IMG/VR virus record: IMGVR_UViG_3300034104_002426
Location: 1-28,586 of that record
Strand: one strand, 5' to 3'
DNA from: a virus
Length of the DNA: 28,586 bases
Both the position numbers and the translations under genes were made by a program. The notes under the pieces are model-generated. The model was not told the DNA's origin. It was given only the letters and a program-made list of their open reading frames with translations, and made no database searches. Positions 16,701 to 25,613 of the stretch are shown here, piece by piece (position 1 is the first letter of the stretch; every line of letters begins with the position of its first letter).

Positions 16701-19700
16701 GAACTGCAAATGATTGTGTTACGAATTGAGTCTGTCTAGCCAATGGTCTTACAAATACATCAGTTGATGATGAATCTCCTTCAAAATCAACTCTATATAC
16801 AATTTCACCAGTCTTATTTATAGCTGGTTTATCCCAACTTATTACATCTCCTATTTGAGCTGGATTTGATACTGGAAATTTTAATGGAGTTCCTCCAGTT
16901 ATTCCAATCCAAGGAGATTTTGAGAATATGGATGCCGATGAATATCCCAATACACCAATAGGAATATCATTAAAATCTAAATCAGTTAGGGAATTTGGTA
17001 ATGGTAATGGATTTGCATTTATTAATTGCTGAGTACCATTAAATGTGGTAATTTTCATACCAGTACCAGAAAGATTGGTATCAAATAATTCAGCGGTTAT
17101 AGATGTACTTTCATTTGATGCTACTAACTTATATGCATCAGCTCCGGCCTTCATACCAGATATTGTTAATTGAGCTTCTGCTCTATATGGATTTAATGTT
17201 GAAGATTCATGCGGATTACCATCAGTTATTTTAACTTTAAATGTTTTTATCGTATCAGGACTTATATCATTATAATTTATCGGGTCAAATGCATCACAAA
17301 TAACAGGATTAGTTCCAAAAGACCCGGAGTGTTGTGTTAAAAAATTCTCAGAGCCATCTTGATTAACCTCAAATATAGAAAACGATACTCTATCAGCAGA
17401 TGCTGTTGTATTAAATGCGGTTGCTGATAATATGATTGGTTCTTGTGATGCTGCGGATACTCTACCATTTCTATCATAACTTACAATATAAGAAGATGCT
17501 TTAAAATCAACACTACGAGCTTTCGGCGGAGTTACATTTTTTGTAAATGTTTGTGTTCTTGTATAGATTGATGAAGTTGGTTGATGTCCAGCACCTAATG
17601 CGTAAGGATATACTTGAATTGTATAAAGTGCACTTGCCGAAATAAATGGATAATCAAACAAATGATAATTCATTCTTCCTTCTAATCCAGATTTGGATGA
17701 GCTCATTGAAGATGAGAATGAACCAGTTATTATAACAAACTTATCTCCAACTTTTGGTGGTAGAATTGAATTAATTGTGTATGTACCTTTTCTAGCATCA
17801 GCATTTGCAAAAGATTCAGTTGTTGTTAATTTTAAAAAATCATCACCTTCTTTTACTTGTATTGTTGTATTGGCTGCGGAATATCCGGCAGGGGTTATAA
17901 AACCAACCTCATCTGCTGTTATGGATGCTGCAATTGGTGATATTACTATTTGAATTGGTGGGGCTCCTTCTAATACTTTTGTATAATTTACAATCACACT
18001 TGCGGTATAAATCGAAGATGTAAAATATGGATGTATTATTAATGGATACTCAATACTTCCACTTAAATCTGTCATATTCGATGAAGCACTTACTATCAAT
18101 GATGCCGTATAAGGTGTACCAAATGATGATGTAAAATGTACATTACCAGCGGTAACATTGGTATCTATTATAGATGATGTTGATGCATTTAATATATAAA
18201 ATGTTCCGTGCGTTTCCAACTTATTAGATTCGGATGCACTTGAACTAAAAGCAAGATATCTAGAACCTTGTTTAAGTTTAATATCAGTAATAGATGGAAT
18301 ATAATCATTAACAATACCTCTTGAATTTGCACCAAGTGTAATTGCTATGGGATTTACTTCAAATACAATACTTTCATCGCCTTGCTTACCTTCAGGAACA
18401 ATTGTAAATGTTTTATCAATACTAACCGATGCAGATGTCCAAGGTTCAGTATATGTAAATGTTAATGTTAAGTTTTTAGTTTGGTTTAAAGGACTTCTTA
18501 CATACAATGATTCAAGTCCCTCTGGTTTTTGCGATGGTATTGGGATTTGGTTCTCATCGGTTGCAACCACTGTTATTGTTGGGTCTAAACTTTGTGTATG
18601 GTAATACAACCAATATTCAGGAACCCAATCTTTATTAATTGACATTGATGGATATACTTGAAACGATGATGTTACCGATTCAATTTCAGATGCAGCAGTT
18701 CCTCTTTTTGCAAATGATGCGGTTGCGAATGCAAATGAAGGTCTAAATTCTGATTCCGTTCTTGGATTAATTGTGAATGAATCTGCATTATATATGATAA
18801 CACCACTATCTAATCCATCTTGCAAATCTTCCAATATGATTGATGCTACAACAGAACCAGATGTATTAAATGCCCAATCGGATGCTGCGGATTGAGATGA
18901 AATCAAATATACAGTTCTTCTAAAATCAATTGAGTCTCTATTAAAAACTGCATTGTAATTTATTTCACCGCTACCCAATGAACCAGAATTTAATCCGTAT
19001 ATATACCCACTTGATAATGCATATTCTAAGTTTACAAACTTTTCACGAAATCCAGTTGCAGATGAACCAGTTACTAAAATATGTAGTTGCTTATCAGGCC
19101 ATCCTTTTTCAGGTTTAGTTGTACTACTTAATTCTATATCATTTACACCATCAATACGAACCGCTTGTAATTCTAATGAAGCAGTACTACTATTTCTAAT
19201 TTGAGTTCCTCTATAAGGTCTAATTAAATGATTAACACCACCAAAGCCATCTAATACTCTACTGAATATGACAGTATCGGTAAATCCCTCTACTTCACCT
19301 GTCACTTTAATCAACTGAACAGTCTTATCACTTCTAGAACCAGTAAAATTACCAACGGTCATTGTTGGGGCATCTGATGTAATATCATCAAGTACTCCGG
19401 GATATCCACCACCTAATGTTAATGATGCGGTATAATCATCCGCAAATAGTTCAATACCATCAAAATCAAACGATTGAGATGTATATGTAACTGAACCTGT
19501 TAATAAATTTTTAGTTACAGTAAAACCAACAACAGTAGGTGGTACTGGTTGTGAACCTGAATCAAATTGGAATTGTAAAGATCGTGGTGTAAATACTAAT
19601 CCTTTTTGTATTCTTTGTAAATTACCTCCATTAAATGTTTTACTTTCGTCAACTAAAACAGGAATAAAATTATTGTTTATATCATAAAATTCAAAACGAT

Positions 19701-21258
19701 ATAAAAATGTTTCCTCTGGTAATGTTCTTGGAACACTTTGTATAAATGTTATTTCATCCGGCGAATATGCTGTTTCTTGAGATGCTCTTAAACTAACATC
19801 GGCTATGTACCAACCATTTCCTTTTATTTCAAAATAAAGTTTTGCATTATTTAATTGTTCTGCTTTAAAATTGGCTGTTAGTTGGTTTTTTTGTAATAAC
19901 GAACTATCAGATGTTATTGTAATAATATTTTGTTTAATTTGTACTAATTGATTGGGATTAGTTGCGGATTGATTAGACCCACTTAAAAATACATTTACAT
20001 AATTTTCGGCCGAAACTTGACCTTGCCCAACTCTTAAATTAAAATCAAGAGTATATTCAGTTCCGTTTGTAATATTTAAAGATTCGAATGTATAAAAATT
20101 ATTAACACCATTACTATCAAATTTTATAGAATTAAATAAATAATTTTGATTGAATGAGGCTGTTAAAGCCGCTGATGATGTTTCCCAATACTCTGTATAA
20201 TTATTATTATCAAATATACCATAAAATTCTTCATTTTTGGTTTGAGATTCTAAGTCTCTTAAAATTTCATTTGATTCTAATCTTATTTCTTGTACAAATT
20301 GATAATCCGCCAAATCAGATTGGGATTTTCTAAATATTTTTACTCTAGCAACATCACCAACAAACGTAGTTAAATCAGAAATATTTATTTTTGCAAATGA
20401 ACCAGTTAAAGCTGTTTTTAGATTATTAGTACCTTCCGTATAGTTGAAAGATGCGGTGTATCCTGCATTTGAAAAGTTTGAAACTAAATTGTTTAATGTA
20501 TATGGATTTGTTACCAATAAATTTTTATTAGTAATAACACTATCGGCTAAAGTAGAATATCCTAATGATGGAATGGATATAGTAGTACCAACAACAGAAC
20601 CCGTCCAATTTGTTGTATCATTTATTGATAATAGGTATGTAGTTGGTGCGGTAAATCCACTTAGTTGCTCTCCAATTCTAGGAGATTGTGCAATACCATC
20701 TAATGAACCTGTTTGTGTTATTGTAGAAGTTACATTATTAAAAATAGGTTTTACTATTTCATTTATTGTAACTTCCGGTCTACGATAGAATCTTACCTTA
20801 TCTTCATTTGAAAGTAATCTATTTACTTTAAATTCCCTTTCCCACTTAACATTATATACATTTTTCCAATCATCTGGTATTGGTAATACGGCGCCACCTT
20901 CATCTAAATACGTTTTTAATTCGCCTAATACCGTTATTTTAGCTGTACCTATTGGTGTATCTTCATATACATAAACCGCCACTAATTTAGATGTACCTTC
21001 ATAATATTCAGGAACACCATTACCAGGTTCATAATAAATTGGGTCACCGTTGACATCTAATATTTGAATCTTTATTTCAGTAGATTCCATAAGATGTTCA
21101 GAACCTTCAATTAGAAATCCATTCTTACCTCCAGTAAATGTATCTTTAAATTCTGTTATTTTAAAATATGTTGATGTTGGAGTGGTATCCACTAAAAAAG
21201 TACCAAACGATGTCAGTGGTTGAGTAAGATTTTCTGCGAATTTTTTTATTATTGCCAT
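13735..21258 (-). CDS. giant tail fibre/adhesin with C-terminal S74 intramolecular chaperone
   Basis: 2507 residues, the largest gene in the window. The N-terminal 175 residues form a distinct beta-rich domain, probably for virion attachment. A long Ser/Thr-rich region follows, made of repeated Ig-like beta domains: similar units begin near 965 and 1100, with a related one near 1245. Two copies of a short motif (W-x-x-P-x-I-N-x-T-x-E-I-V-Y) lie near 1478 and 1630. A Trp/Tyr-rich module near 1665-1745 (GEWSPSIDYIG...DYWEYLG) resembles small carbohydrate-binding domains. GTSGTSGTS near 1803 starts a Gly/Ala/Ser-rich shaft. Residues 2394-2507 are a peptidase S74 (endosialidase-type) chaperone with the Ser-Lys dyad S2397/K2402 (SARRYK), the GVIAEEL motif and a terminal coiled coil. 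The domain is known to trimerise and cleave itself off. It is the likely host-binding protein and a candidate acceptor for the neighbouring heptosyltransferase (inference). Confidence 0.93.
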   Translation of the reverse strand: MAIIKKFAENLTQPLTSFGTFLVDTTPTSTYFKITEFKDTFTGGKNGFLIEGSEHLMESTEIKIQILDVNGDPIYYEPGNGVPEYYEGTSKLVAVYVYEDTPIGTAKITVLGELKTYLDEGGAVLPIPDDWKNVYNVKWEREFKVNRLLSNEDKVRFYRRPEVTINEIVKPIFNNVTSTITQTGSLDGIAQSPRIGEQLSGFTAPTTYLLSINDTTNWTGSVVGTTISIPSLGYSTLADSVITNKNLLVTNPYTLNNLVSNFSNAGYTASFNYTEGTNNLKTALTGSFAKINISDLTTFVGDVARVKIFRKSQSDLADYQFVQEIRLESNEILRDLESQTKNEEFYGIFDNNNYTEYWETSSAALTASFNQNYLFNSIKFDSNGVNNFYTFESLNITNGTEYTLDFNLRVGQGQVSAENYVNVFLSGSNQSATNPNQLVQIKQNIITITSDSSLLQKNQLTANFKAEQLNNAKLYFEIKGNGWYIADVSLRASQETAYSPDEITFIQSVPRTLPEETFLYRFEFYDINNNFIPVLVDESKTFNGGNLQRIQKGLVFTPRSLQFQFDSGSQPVPPTVVGFTVTKNLLTGSVTYTSQSFDFDGIELFADDYTASLTLGGGYPGVLDDITSDAPTMTVGNFTGSRSDKTVQLIKVTGEVEGFTDTVIFSRVLDGFGGVNHLIRPYRGTQIRNSSTASLELQAVRIDGVNDIELSSTTKPEKGWPDKQLHILVTGSSATGFREKFVNLEYALSSGYIYGLNSGSLGSGEINYNAVFNRDSIDFRRTVYLISSQSAASDWAFNTSGSVVASIILEDLQDGLDSGVIIYNADSFTINPRTESEFRPSFAFATASFAKRGTAASEIESVTSSFQVYPSMSINKDWVPEYWLYYHTQSLDPTITVVATDENQIPIPSQKPEGLESLYVRSPLNQTKNLTLTFTYTEPWTSASVSIDKTFTIVPEGKQGDESIVFEVNPIAITLGANSRGIVNDYIPSITDIKLKQGSRYLAFSSSASESNKLETHGTFYILNASTSSIIDTNVTAGNVHFTSSFGTPYTASLIVSASSNMTDLSGSIEYPLIIHPYFTSSIYTASVIVNYTKVLEGAPPIQIVISPIAASITADEVGFITPAGYSAANTTIQVKEGDDFLKLTTTESFANADARKGTYTINSILPPKVGDKFVIITGSFSSSMSSSKSGLEGRMNYHLFDYPFISASALYTIQVYPYALGAGHQPTSSIYTRTQTFTKNVTPPKARSVDFKASSYIVSYDRNGRVSAASQEPIILSATAFNTTASADRVSFSIFEVNQDGSENFLTQHSGSFGTNPVICDAFDPINYNDISPDTIKTFKVKITDGNPHESSTLNPYRAEAQLTISGMKAGADAYKLVASNESTSITAELFDTNLSGTGMKITTFNGTQQLINANPLPLPNSLTDLDFNDIPIGVLGYSSASIFSKSPWIGITGGTPLKFPVSNPAQIGDVISWDKPAINKTGEIVYRVDFEGDSSSTDVFVRPLARQTQFVTQSFAVQFTEPAPYDIKMQNENSSVVYRVSGEIELSATPNIIRAYRGSYELTNQPGGFNIANMQIDAYGSQSYEYQCTVVIDSCSPHITLDNGNIFAGSGPLPGTQATMPGVTSWSNPDINPTAEIVYQINCENREIFFKTQSLSIQYEGAVGPGIVMRGEWSPSIDYIGQVETTNNRRDAVTYLATPDTVKYYAAKSGSGPSTLNGYNGTVGAQTPNVDGVPPSDYWEYLGEQDFFVAAKIAIFEESYVKNTINVGTKDGTGAFANIVIAGGRTDPYIAIGQNATVGTSGTSGTSLNPGGAVIGYERPGIFLGIYEQPSGAGGTTGRFSIVNGAGNRFLKWDGSGLQIAGDITVTGGNAATSQAVSGSVASGSFTATQIAAANTAVAVNALSSSLKAMAAIDSINAGNATTFIGPGVVVANMFAGTAIQSTNFVDGVGGYSSAGTFIDLAGSTIKTKGFKLDSAGNASFKGNLSGATGTFTDTVTVGAGAVAISMTSTNGTGSLIGAGFSLGPTGLTVTNATISGIINASGGSIGSWTVENNILRDGNSRIFLDPSLPGIAIKESGNTKLKVNFGELTDLAGSGITLTSEALSYYDSFPASTYINVDEESSGQTFSVSAGTYIDSSVNWPGQGSVISAFNREGNVSVYWGYRIYNGATLVSQVILWSAYWNGGFDESYADFQGYNGSFQFSAPEAGATTYTFKTFIVAEGYQYQVGSGGFGGGFDISTYQATPTITAAANVDIVELTNKGIQIASSTNRFIKLRREDSASIPILDGKGFVRLEGDTANTLIQLTGTTGAGNTAINIASSTGKIAMNGNNIEMGTGTLSWNPGANGGACTTHNVGGTLRPTVQMVNIPGSGDLGGTIRDMEFSLSQWKLGRNTSARRYKEDIINWEHPSLLEAVNNTPIRTFYWKVDAEKEHRPQQIGVIAEELEGAGLEEFVDYDWFQDPDNPEGPQKWMTSGIAKGELVFVLWKAVQELTQKVKDLENKLNS

Positions 21259-21280
21259 AGTGTTGCGTATATTATTCTAT

Positions 21281-21289
21281 GATAAATAT
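21281..21289 (-). promoter_or_regulatory. ATAyTTATA motif, putative late promoter
   Basis: The minus strand reads ATATTTATC, one mismatch at the last base, 22 bases before the tail-fibre ATG at 21258. It lies in the divergent gap shared with the plus-strand regulator. Confidence 0.35.
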
Positions 21290-21315
21290 TTACATAAATT
21301 TTTTATGTTTATAAT
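21289..21315 (+). promoter_or_regulatory. possible promoter of the plus-strand regulator
   Basis: TTTACA (21289-21294) and TATAAT (21310-21315) are separated by 15 bases, shorter than the usual 17. No clear TTTG/TAnnTTTG pair is seen on this strand. It is the only promoter-like pair upstream of ATG 21350, so it is a weak candidate in an AT-rich gap. Confidence 0.25.
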
Positions 21316-21319
21316 TATA

Positions 21320-21331
21320 TTAGAATTCTAA
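21320..21331. promoter_or_regulatory. 12-base perfect palindrome, candidate operator
   Basis: TTAGAATTCTAA is a perfect inverted repeat lying 18 bases before the ATG of the ribbon-helix-helix gene and just after its TATAAT candidate. Proteins of that family bind short palindromes and often repress their own promoter, so this is a candidate self-operator that could also affect the divergent tail-fibre gene. Confidence 0.35.
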
Positions 21332-21349
21332 AGAAAACTAAAGAATGTT

Positions 21350-21523
21350 ATGAAAAAATACGCTATGATACAAATTGATGCCGATGTACATCAATTATTA
21401 AAGGAGTTTTGTAAAGATAAAGGATATAAGATAAGCGGATTAATTGAAACCCTAGTAAAAGAAAAAGTGGAGTCCTCAAAGAAGACCCCACCTAAAAATG
21501 TATTACCGGTTACTAAAAATTAA
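21350..21523 (+). CDS. ribbon-helix-helix (CopG/Arc-like) DNA-binding protein
   Basis: 57 residues, the only plus-strand gene in the window. The sequence begins MKKYAMIQIDADVHQLLKEF and continues CKDKGYKISGLIETLVKEKV. This is the classic ribbon-helix-helix layout: a short beta strand (YAMIQID), helix 1 (ADVHQLLKEFCKDKG), a turn with KISG, then helix 2 (LIETLVKEKV), with a short basic, proline-containing tail. Members dimerise through the strand and regulate transcription. It is transcribed towards the gp47/gp46 fusion gene and its last 11 bases overlap that gene's end. The start is divergent from the tail fibre across a 91-base gap carrying a 12-base palindrome. Part of its coding sequence forms the opposite strand's terminator. 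Target genes are unknown. Confidence 0.75.
   Translation: MKKYAMIQIDADVHQLLKEFCKDKGYKISGLIETLVKEKVESSKKTPPKNVLPVTKN
21457..21491 (-). terminator. intrinsic terminator of the primase/gp47-gp46 transcript
   Basis: On the minus strand an 8-base stem with one mismatch (GTGGGGTC with GACTCCAC) and a 9-base loop is followed directly by TTTTTCTTTT. The stem begins 21 bases after the fusion gene's stop at 21513. It lies within codons of the opposing regulator gene. On the plus strand no T-run follows, so it is one-directional. Confidence 0.65.
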
Positions 21524-24500
21524 TCTTAGAGAATCCCTCTACTTTCTTAATTTCGATAAGTCCATCCACAATATCTCTCATTTGTTCTAAGTGAGAAATT
21601 ACCCATATAAAATCAAATTGAGTTTTAAGATATTGCATCATCATAAATAAGGATGATAGGTTATCTGCATCCAATGTGCCAAATCCTTCATCAATTACTA
21701 AGAAGTTAGGTCTAGGCAGGTTGCAAATGTTAATTAGAGCCACTCTAATCGCTAATCCACTAATGAACTTCTCCATACCACTACACATCTCTAAAGCCCA
21801 TTCCTGGTCCTCATAAACGATTCTAGCGTTGATGTTCTTTCCATCGGTATCCATTGATATTGAGAAATCCACCACCTGTCCTAATATGTTGTTCACTTCG
21901 TTTTCAATTGCTGGAAGTGCTTTGGATATTAGTTCATAAGGTACTCCATCTTTCTTAACCGCATCTAAGTAGAATGTATATAATTGGTTTTTAGTTTCCA
22001 ATTCCTTAACTTCTTCCATCTTAGCTATCATATTATCAATGTAGGTTTTTGTTGCACCCACCTCTGACATTAATTTCAGCATAAGTTTATTCACATCCGA
22101 TATTTGCTTTTCAACACCTTGCTTTAATCTACGAACATTTTGAATTTGAATATCTAATGCCTGATTTTTAGTAATTGTTTCTTCGTTATCGTTATATCTT
22201 TGGATATCAGCCTGTGTAGTTTCCAATTGATGATTTAATAATTCAATCTTACTATCTGCTGTTTTAATTTCACCTTCTAATCTATCTCTAATAACAATTA
22301 ATCTATTATACTCACCAGTCCAATGTTTCCATTGTTTGAATTGTTCCTCTACACCTTCCCAAGAATCCAAAGTTTGTTGGATACCTGTACATTGTATAGT
22401 TGCGTTTTGAACAAACCTTTGTAGTTCAGGCAATGCTTCTTTTGCTCGCATTGCATCTTTAACAAACTCATTATCACAACAAAATTTACAATTTGGGTCA
22501 TATTCATGTTTATCCAAATGATTAATTTTTTCTTCCGCGGAAGTTAATTGTGATTTTATTGTTGAATAAACTTTTTCTGCTTCAATTAAATTCTTTTGTT
22601 CTTTTTGATAATTCGAATAAGCAACTTCTATATCAATTCCGTTTATATTAACTTTAGAATCAACCATTTCTTTAGCTTCTCTCACTAACTCCTTAGCTTC
22701 AGTATGTTTTTCTATTTTATCAAACTTAGTATCACCCCAAGTACTTAATTCACTTTCAATCTTTTGAATTTTATGATTTAATTCATCAATATCTAAATTA
22801 CCTTGAATTGGAACTATTTGTTGAGATAATCCTACTATTTGTTCCTCCAAATCAGCTTTACGATTTTCTAATTCCATTTTTTCAGAATCTAACTCACCAT
22901 ACTCAACCTTCTTCTCATTCAAGTCGTTTTCTTTTTGGGCTAATTCTGTCGTAAAATCAGTACGCTTGAAATTTCTGATAAGAGCGTTCACATCTTTAAT
23001 ATCATTAGTTGCCGTTTCATACAATTTATCAAACATGTCCAATCCCATAAATTGAGCAAGGAGGTCTTTCCTTTCCGATTGTGATTTATCAATGAATAGT
23101 GCATTGTTTCCTTGCAAACTCAATGCTGTCATTACGAAATCATCATACCTTCCTACATAGGTTTCAATGATTTGGTTTGTATCCCTTCTCTCCGTTCCGT
23201 TAAGTGATTCTCTACCGGTATCACCATCTCTCCAAAAGTCCACATCTACCTTTACGTTTCTTCCCTTATTAATAGTTCTTCCTTCTCTACGGATATGGTA
23301 CATTACACCATCAATAGTGAAATCCAATTGGCAATGGAAGTCCTGCTTCCTATTATTCATAACCGAAGCCGCTTTGTATGCTCTACTACACTTATCGAAT
23401 AAACAAAATGAGATTGAATCGAATAGAGATGATTTACCTTGTGCATTTGGTGCGAATAATCCCATCAGTCCGTTTACCTTATCAAACTTAATGATATTGT
23501 TCTCTCCATAGGAGAACATATTAGAGAAGTCAAACTTTACGGGCTTCCAGCTTATATTCCTTTGTAGTTCTGATGGTTGTACTCTACTATTAATGTCACG
23601 ATTTATTTTCTCTATCCCAGCTAAGTCCTCCTTCGTTACGAATGGCATCATACGTTCCACATACTCCCCTATTAAAGAGTTTTGATGGTTTATATCAGCC
23701 ACACTATCTACTTCCAACCTTGCTTCTCTATCGTTGGTTTTCTTCTTATTAAATGTATCCGTTCTAATGATTGTAAAGTCCTCTACACCATACTTTGCCG
23801 TAATATCAGCCATCATTCTTTTAGTATCTGCGGTATCCGTATTAGTTATCCTCACTCTTAAACGAGGGAACTTCGGCATATCAGTTACATCCGGCACAAT
23901 ACCACCATCAACATCTAAAGTGTAATATCCATAATCGTTTTTGATATCAATTTCTTCGTAAGTCATTGTATCCAAATCCCAAGCTAAGAATCCGTGCTTG
24001 TCAAGGGTTTCACCAAAGTTTTGTTGTACCAAAGAACCAGCATATACCACCTTACATCCGCTTGGTGATATCATCTCTTGTCTTTTGTGGATATCTCCTA
24101 ATAGAGCTAAATCATATCCATCAAATATATCAGTTGTAAAGTGTCTACTACTAACTACATACCCTACATCGGTTGTAGAGTTATCAACAGGTCCATGAAA
24201 CAATGCAATTTTCTTATTACCAAATAGAGTATTTGCTTTAGGCCAATTATCTTTGTTATCAAAAATACTGAATACTGCAAAATCAACTCCACCAATTCCG
24301 TAAACTTGCGTATCTCTTAAATAAGTTAGGTTTGGTAGTTTCAATGCATCAACAATTGGTGTAAGTACATCCATTCTGTCTGAATTATTCATATTACAAT
24401 CGTGATTACCAGCGATTACAATTGTAGGACATAGTTTGTTACATTCCGTAAACAACCAACTAATCTCACTCACCAATTCAGGACTCATTTCCAATTTAGC

Positions 24501-24659
24501 ATGAGCGATATCACCAGCTAAGTAGATAATCGAATCTTCAGTTCCTCTTTTCTTAATCTCATCAAACATAGTATAGAATACTTGTCTGAATTCTTTGTGT
24601 CTTTTGATGTTTCGGATGTGTATATCCGCAATGTGATAAATTCTTTTTAATTTACTCAT
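21513..24659 (-). CDS. fused recombination nuclease-ATPase (T4 gp47-gp46 / SbcD-SbcC in one protein)
   Basis: 1048 residues. In T4, gp47 (Mre11-like nuclease) and gp46 (Rad50-like ATPase) are separate and together resect DNA ends for recombination-dependent replication and host DNA breakdown. Here one frame holds both. Residues 1-340 are the phosphoesterase: ADIH (D12, H14), GD (D50), GNHD (84-87), H155 and GDIH (188-191). A linker of about 30 residues leads to the ATPase: APNAQGKSS (403-411; Ala replaces the first Gly of Walker A), long coiled coils with a CxxC zinc hook (C724, C727), signature CSGMEKF (959-965), Walker B FLVIDE (D990, E991), D-loop LDADN and H1023. The start overlaps the primase stop (ATGA). 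A minus-strand terminator lies just downstream. All catalytic motifs are intact, so this is a true fusion, not a readthrough of a broken gene. Confidence 0.95.
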   Translation of the reverse strand: MSKLKRIYHIADIHIRNIKRHKEFRQVFYTMFDEIKKRGTEDSIIYLAGDIAHAKLEMSPELVSEISWLFTECNKLCPTIVIAGNHDCNMNNSDRMDVLTPIVDALKLPNLTYLRDTQVYGIGGVDFAVFSIFDNKDNWPKANTLFGNKKIALFHGPVDNSTTDVGYVVSSRHFTTDIFDGYDLALLGDIHKRQEMISPSGCKVVYAGSLVQQNFGETLDKHGFLAWDLDTMTYEEIDIKNDYGYYTLDVDGGIVPDVTDMPKFPRLRVRITNTDTADTKRMMADITAKYGVEDFTIIRTDTFNKKKTNDREARLEVDSVADINHQNSLIGEYVERMMPFVTKEDLAGIEKINRDINSRVQPSELQRNISWKPVKFDFSNMFSYGENNIIKFDKVNGLMGLFAPNAQGKSSLFDSISFCLFDKCSRAYKAASVMNNRKQDFHCQLDFTIDGVMYHIRREGRTINKGRNVKVDVDFWRDGDTGRESLNGTERRDTNQIIETYVGRYDDFVMTALSLQGNNALFIDKSQSERKDLLAQFMGLDMFDKLYETATNDIKDVNALIRNFKRTDFTTELAQKENDLNEKKVEYGELDSEKMELENRKADLEEQIVGLSQQIVPIQGNLDIDELNHKIQKIESELSTWGDTKFDKIEKHTEAKELVREAKEMVDSKVNINGIDIEVAYSNYQKEQKNLIEAEKVYSTIKSQLTSAEEKINHLDKHEYDPNCKFCCDNEFVKDAMRAKEALPELQRFVQNATIQCTGIQQTLDSWEGVEEQFKQWKHWTGEYNRLIVIRDRLEGEIKTADSKIELLNHQLETTQADIQRYNDNEETITKNQALDIQIQNVRRLKQGVEKQISDVNKLMLKLMSEVGATKTYIDNMIAKMEEVKELETKNQLYTFYLDAVKKDGVPYELISKALPAIENEVNNILGQVVDFSISMDTDGKNINARIVYEDQEWALEMCSGMEKFISGLAIRVALINICNLPRPNFLVIDEGFGTLDADNLSSLFMMMQYLKTQFDFIWVISHLEQMRDIVDGLIEIKKVEGFSKINF

Positions 24660-25594
24660 ATATTATTTAGTTTCGAAAGTACTAAGTCATCCCATCCGGT
24701 TTCTTTAGCTTCTTTCAATAGTTCATTTACTTTTTTAAATCCCATTTCACCAGCATCCTTATCAGTTGGTATAATATTCCTAACTTTAATCCCATTCTTA
24801 ATAAACCATTCGGTATGTTTAGTTGAATCATCTACGGCATCCGAATCTAACATAATTGTTACATCCTTAACACCATTCTCCATAATTTTGTTTTTCAATT
24901 TACTAAGTAAGAATTTACCTAGCAACGGAATTACATTTCTTTTGACTGAGAAGGAATCAAACACTCCCTCAACTAATGTGATAGGTTCTTTCCAATTGAT
25001 TTGATTTTCAAATACAATTACATCTCTACTAATAGGTGGATTCTTATATTTGTATGGTTCATCTTCATAAAAAGAACGAGCTACAAAATAGTTTAATTCA
25101 CCACCATCATCATAGGATGGAATAATTACTCTACCACCATATAACCCATCTTCACAATATCCAATGTTATGCTTTACTATATCTGCTTTAACAATACCTC
25201 TTTTACTTAGGTAGTGAATAGCCTGATTATATGATGGATTAAATGAACCGGTTGGTTTGAAATATAATTGTTTGAATTCTTTTGGTAATTGTAACTTAGC
25301 TACAAACTCCTCCTTTGAATCATATTCAGGCTCATCACCATAAACATCTTTAACCTTATTCAGGTCTCTTATATCAACATTGAGTTTGCGGAGTAGAGAA
25401 TAGATACTTCTACCTTTAGAATCACATACCCAGCAATGCCATCTTTGAGTATCTAAATTGATTTGAAGTTTCTTTTTATGGTGGTTACAAAATGGACAAT
25501 GATGTGCCTGTTCATTACCCTTTAAGGATGAACCCACACCAAGTGTAGAGTCTAATATTGTGATTATTTGTAATTTATTCCTACCAGATAGCAT
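24656..25594 (-). CDS. DNA primase (T4 gp61-like, zinc ribbon + Toprim)
   Basis: 312 residues. Makes RNA primers for lagging-strand synthesis together with a replicative helicase. An N-terminal zinc ribbon has CPFC (C33, C36) and CWVC (C54, C57) around a basic strand, as in CHC2-type primases. The Toprim catalytic region follows: TLVEGVFD with E209, IMLDSD with D250/D252, and TDKDAGEMG near 277-285. T4 gp61 is of similar size (about 340 residues). No helicase domain is fused, unlike T7 gp4. It overlaps the fused gp47-gp46 gene by 4 bases (ATGA), linking replication and recombination functions in one transcript. A TATATTTG box lies 19 bases before its ATG. Confidence 0.92.
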   Translation of the reverse strand: MLSGRNKLQIITILDSTLGVGSSLKGNEQAHHCPFCNHHKKKLQINLDTQRWHCWVCDSKGRSIYSLLRKLNVDIRDLNKVKDVYGDEPEYDSKEEFVAKLQLPKEFKQLYFKPTGSFNPSYNQAIHYLSKRGIVKADIVKHNIGYCEDGLYGGRVIIPSYDDGGELNYFVARSFYEDEPYKYKNPPISRDVIVFENQINWKEPITLVEGVFDSFSVKRNVIPLLGKFLLSKLKNKIMENGVKDVTIMLDSDAVDDSTKHTEWFIKNGIKVRNIIPTDKDAGEMGFKKVNELLKEAKETGWDDLVLSKLNNI

Positions 25595-25613
25595 AGTTTG
25601 GATATTAATACCA

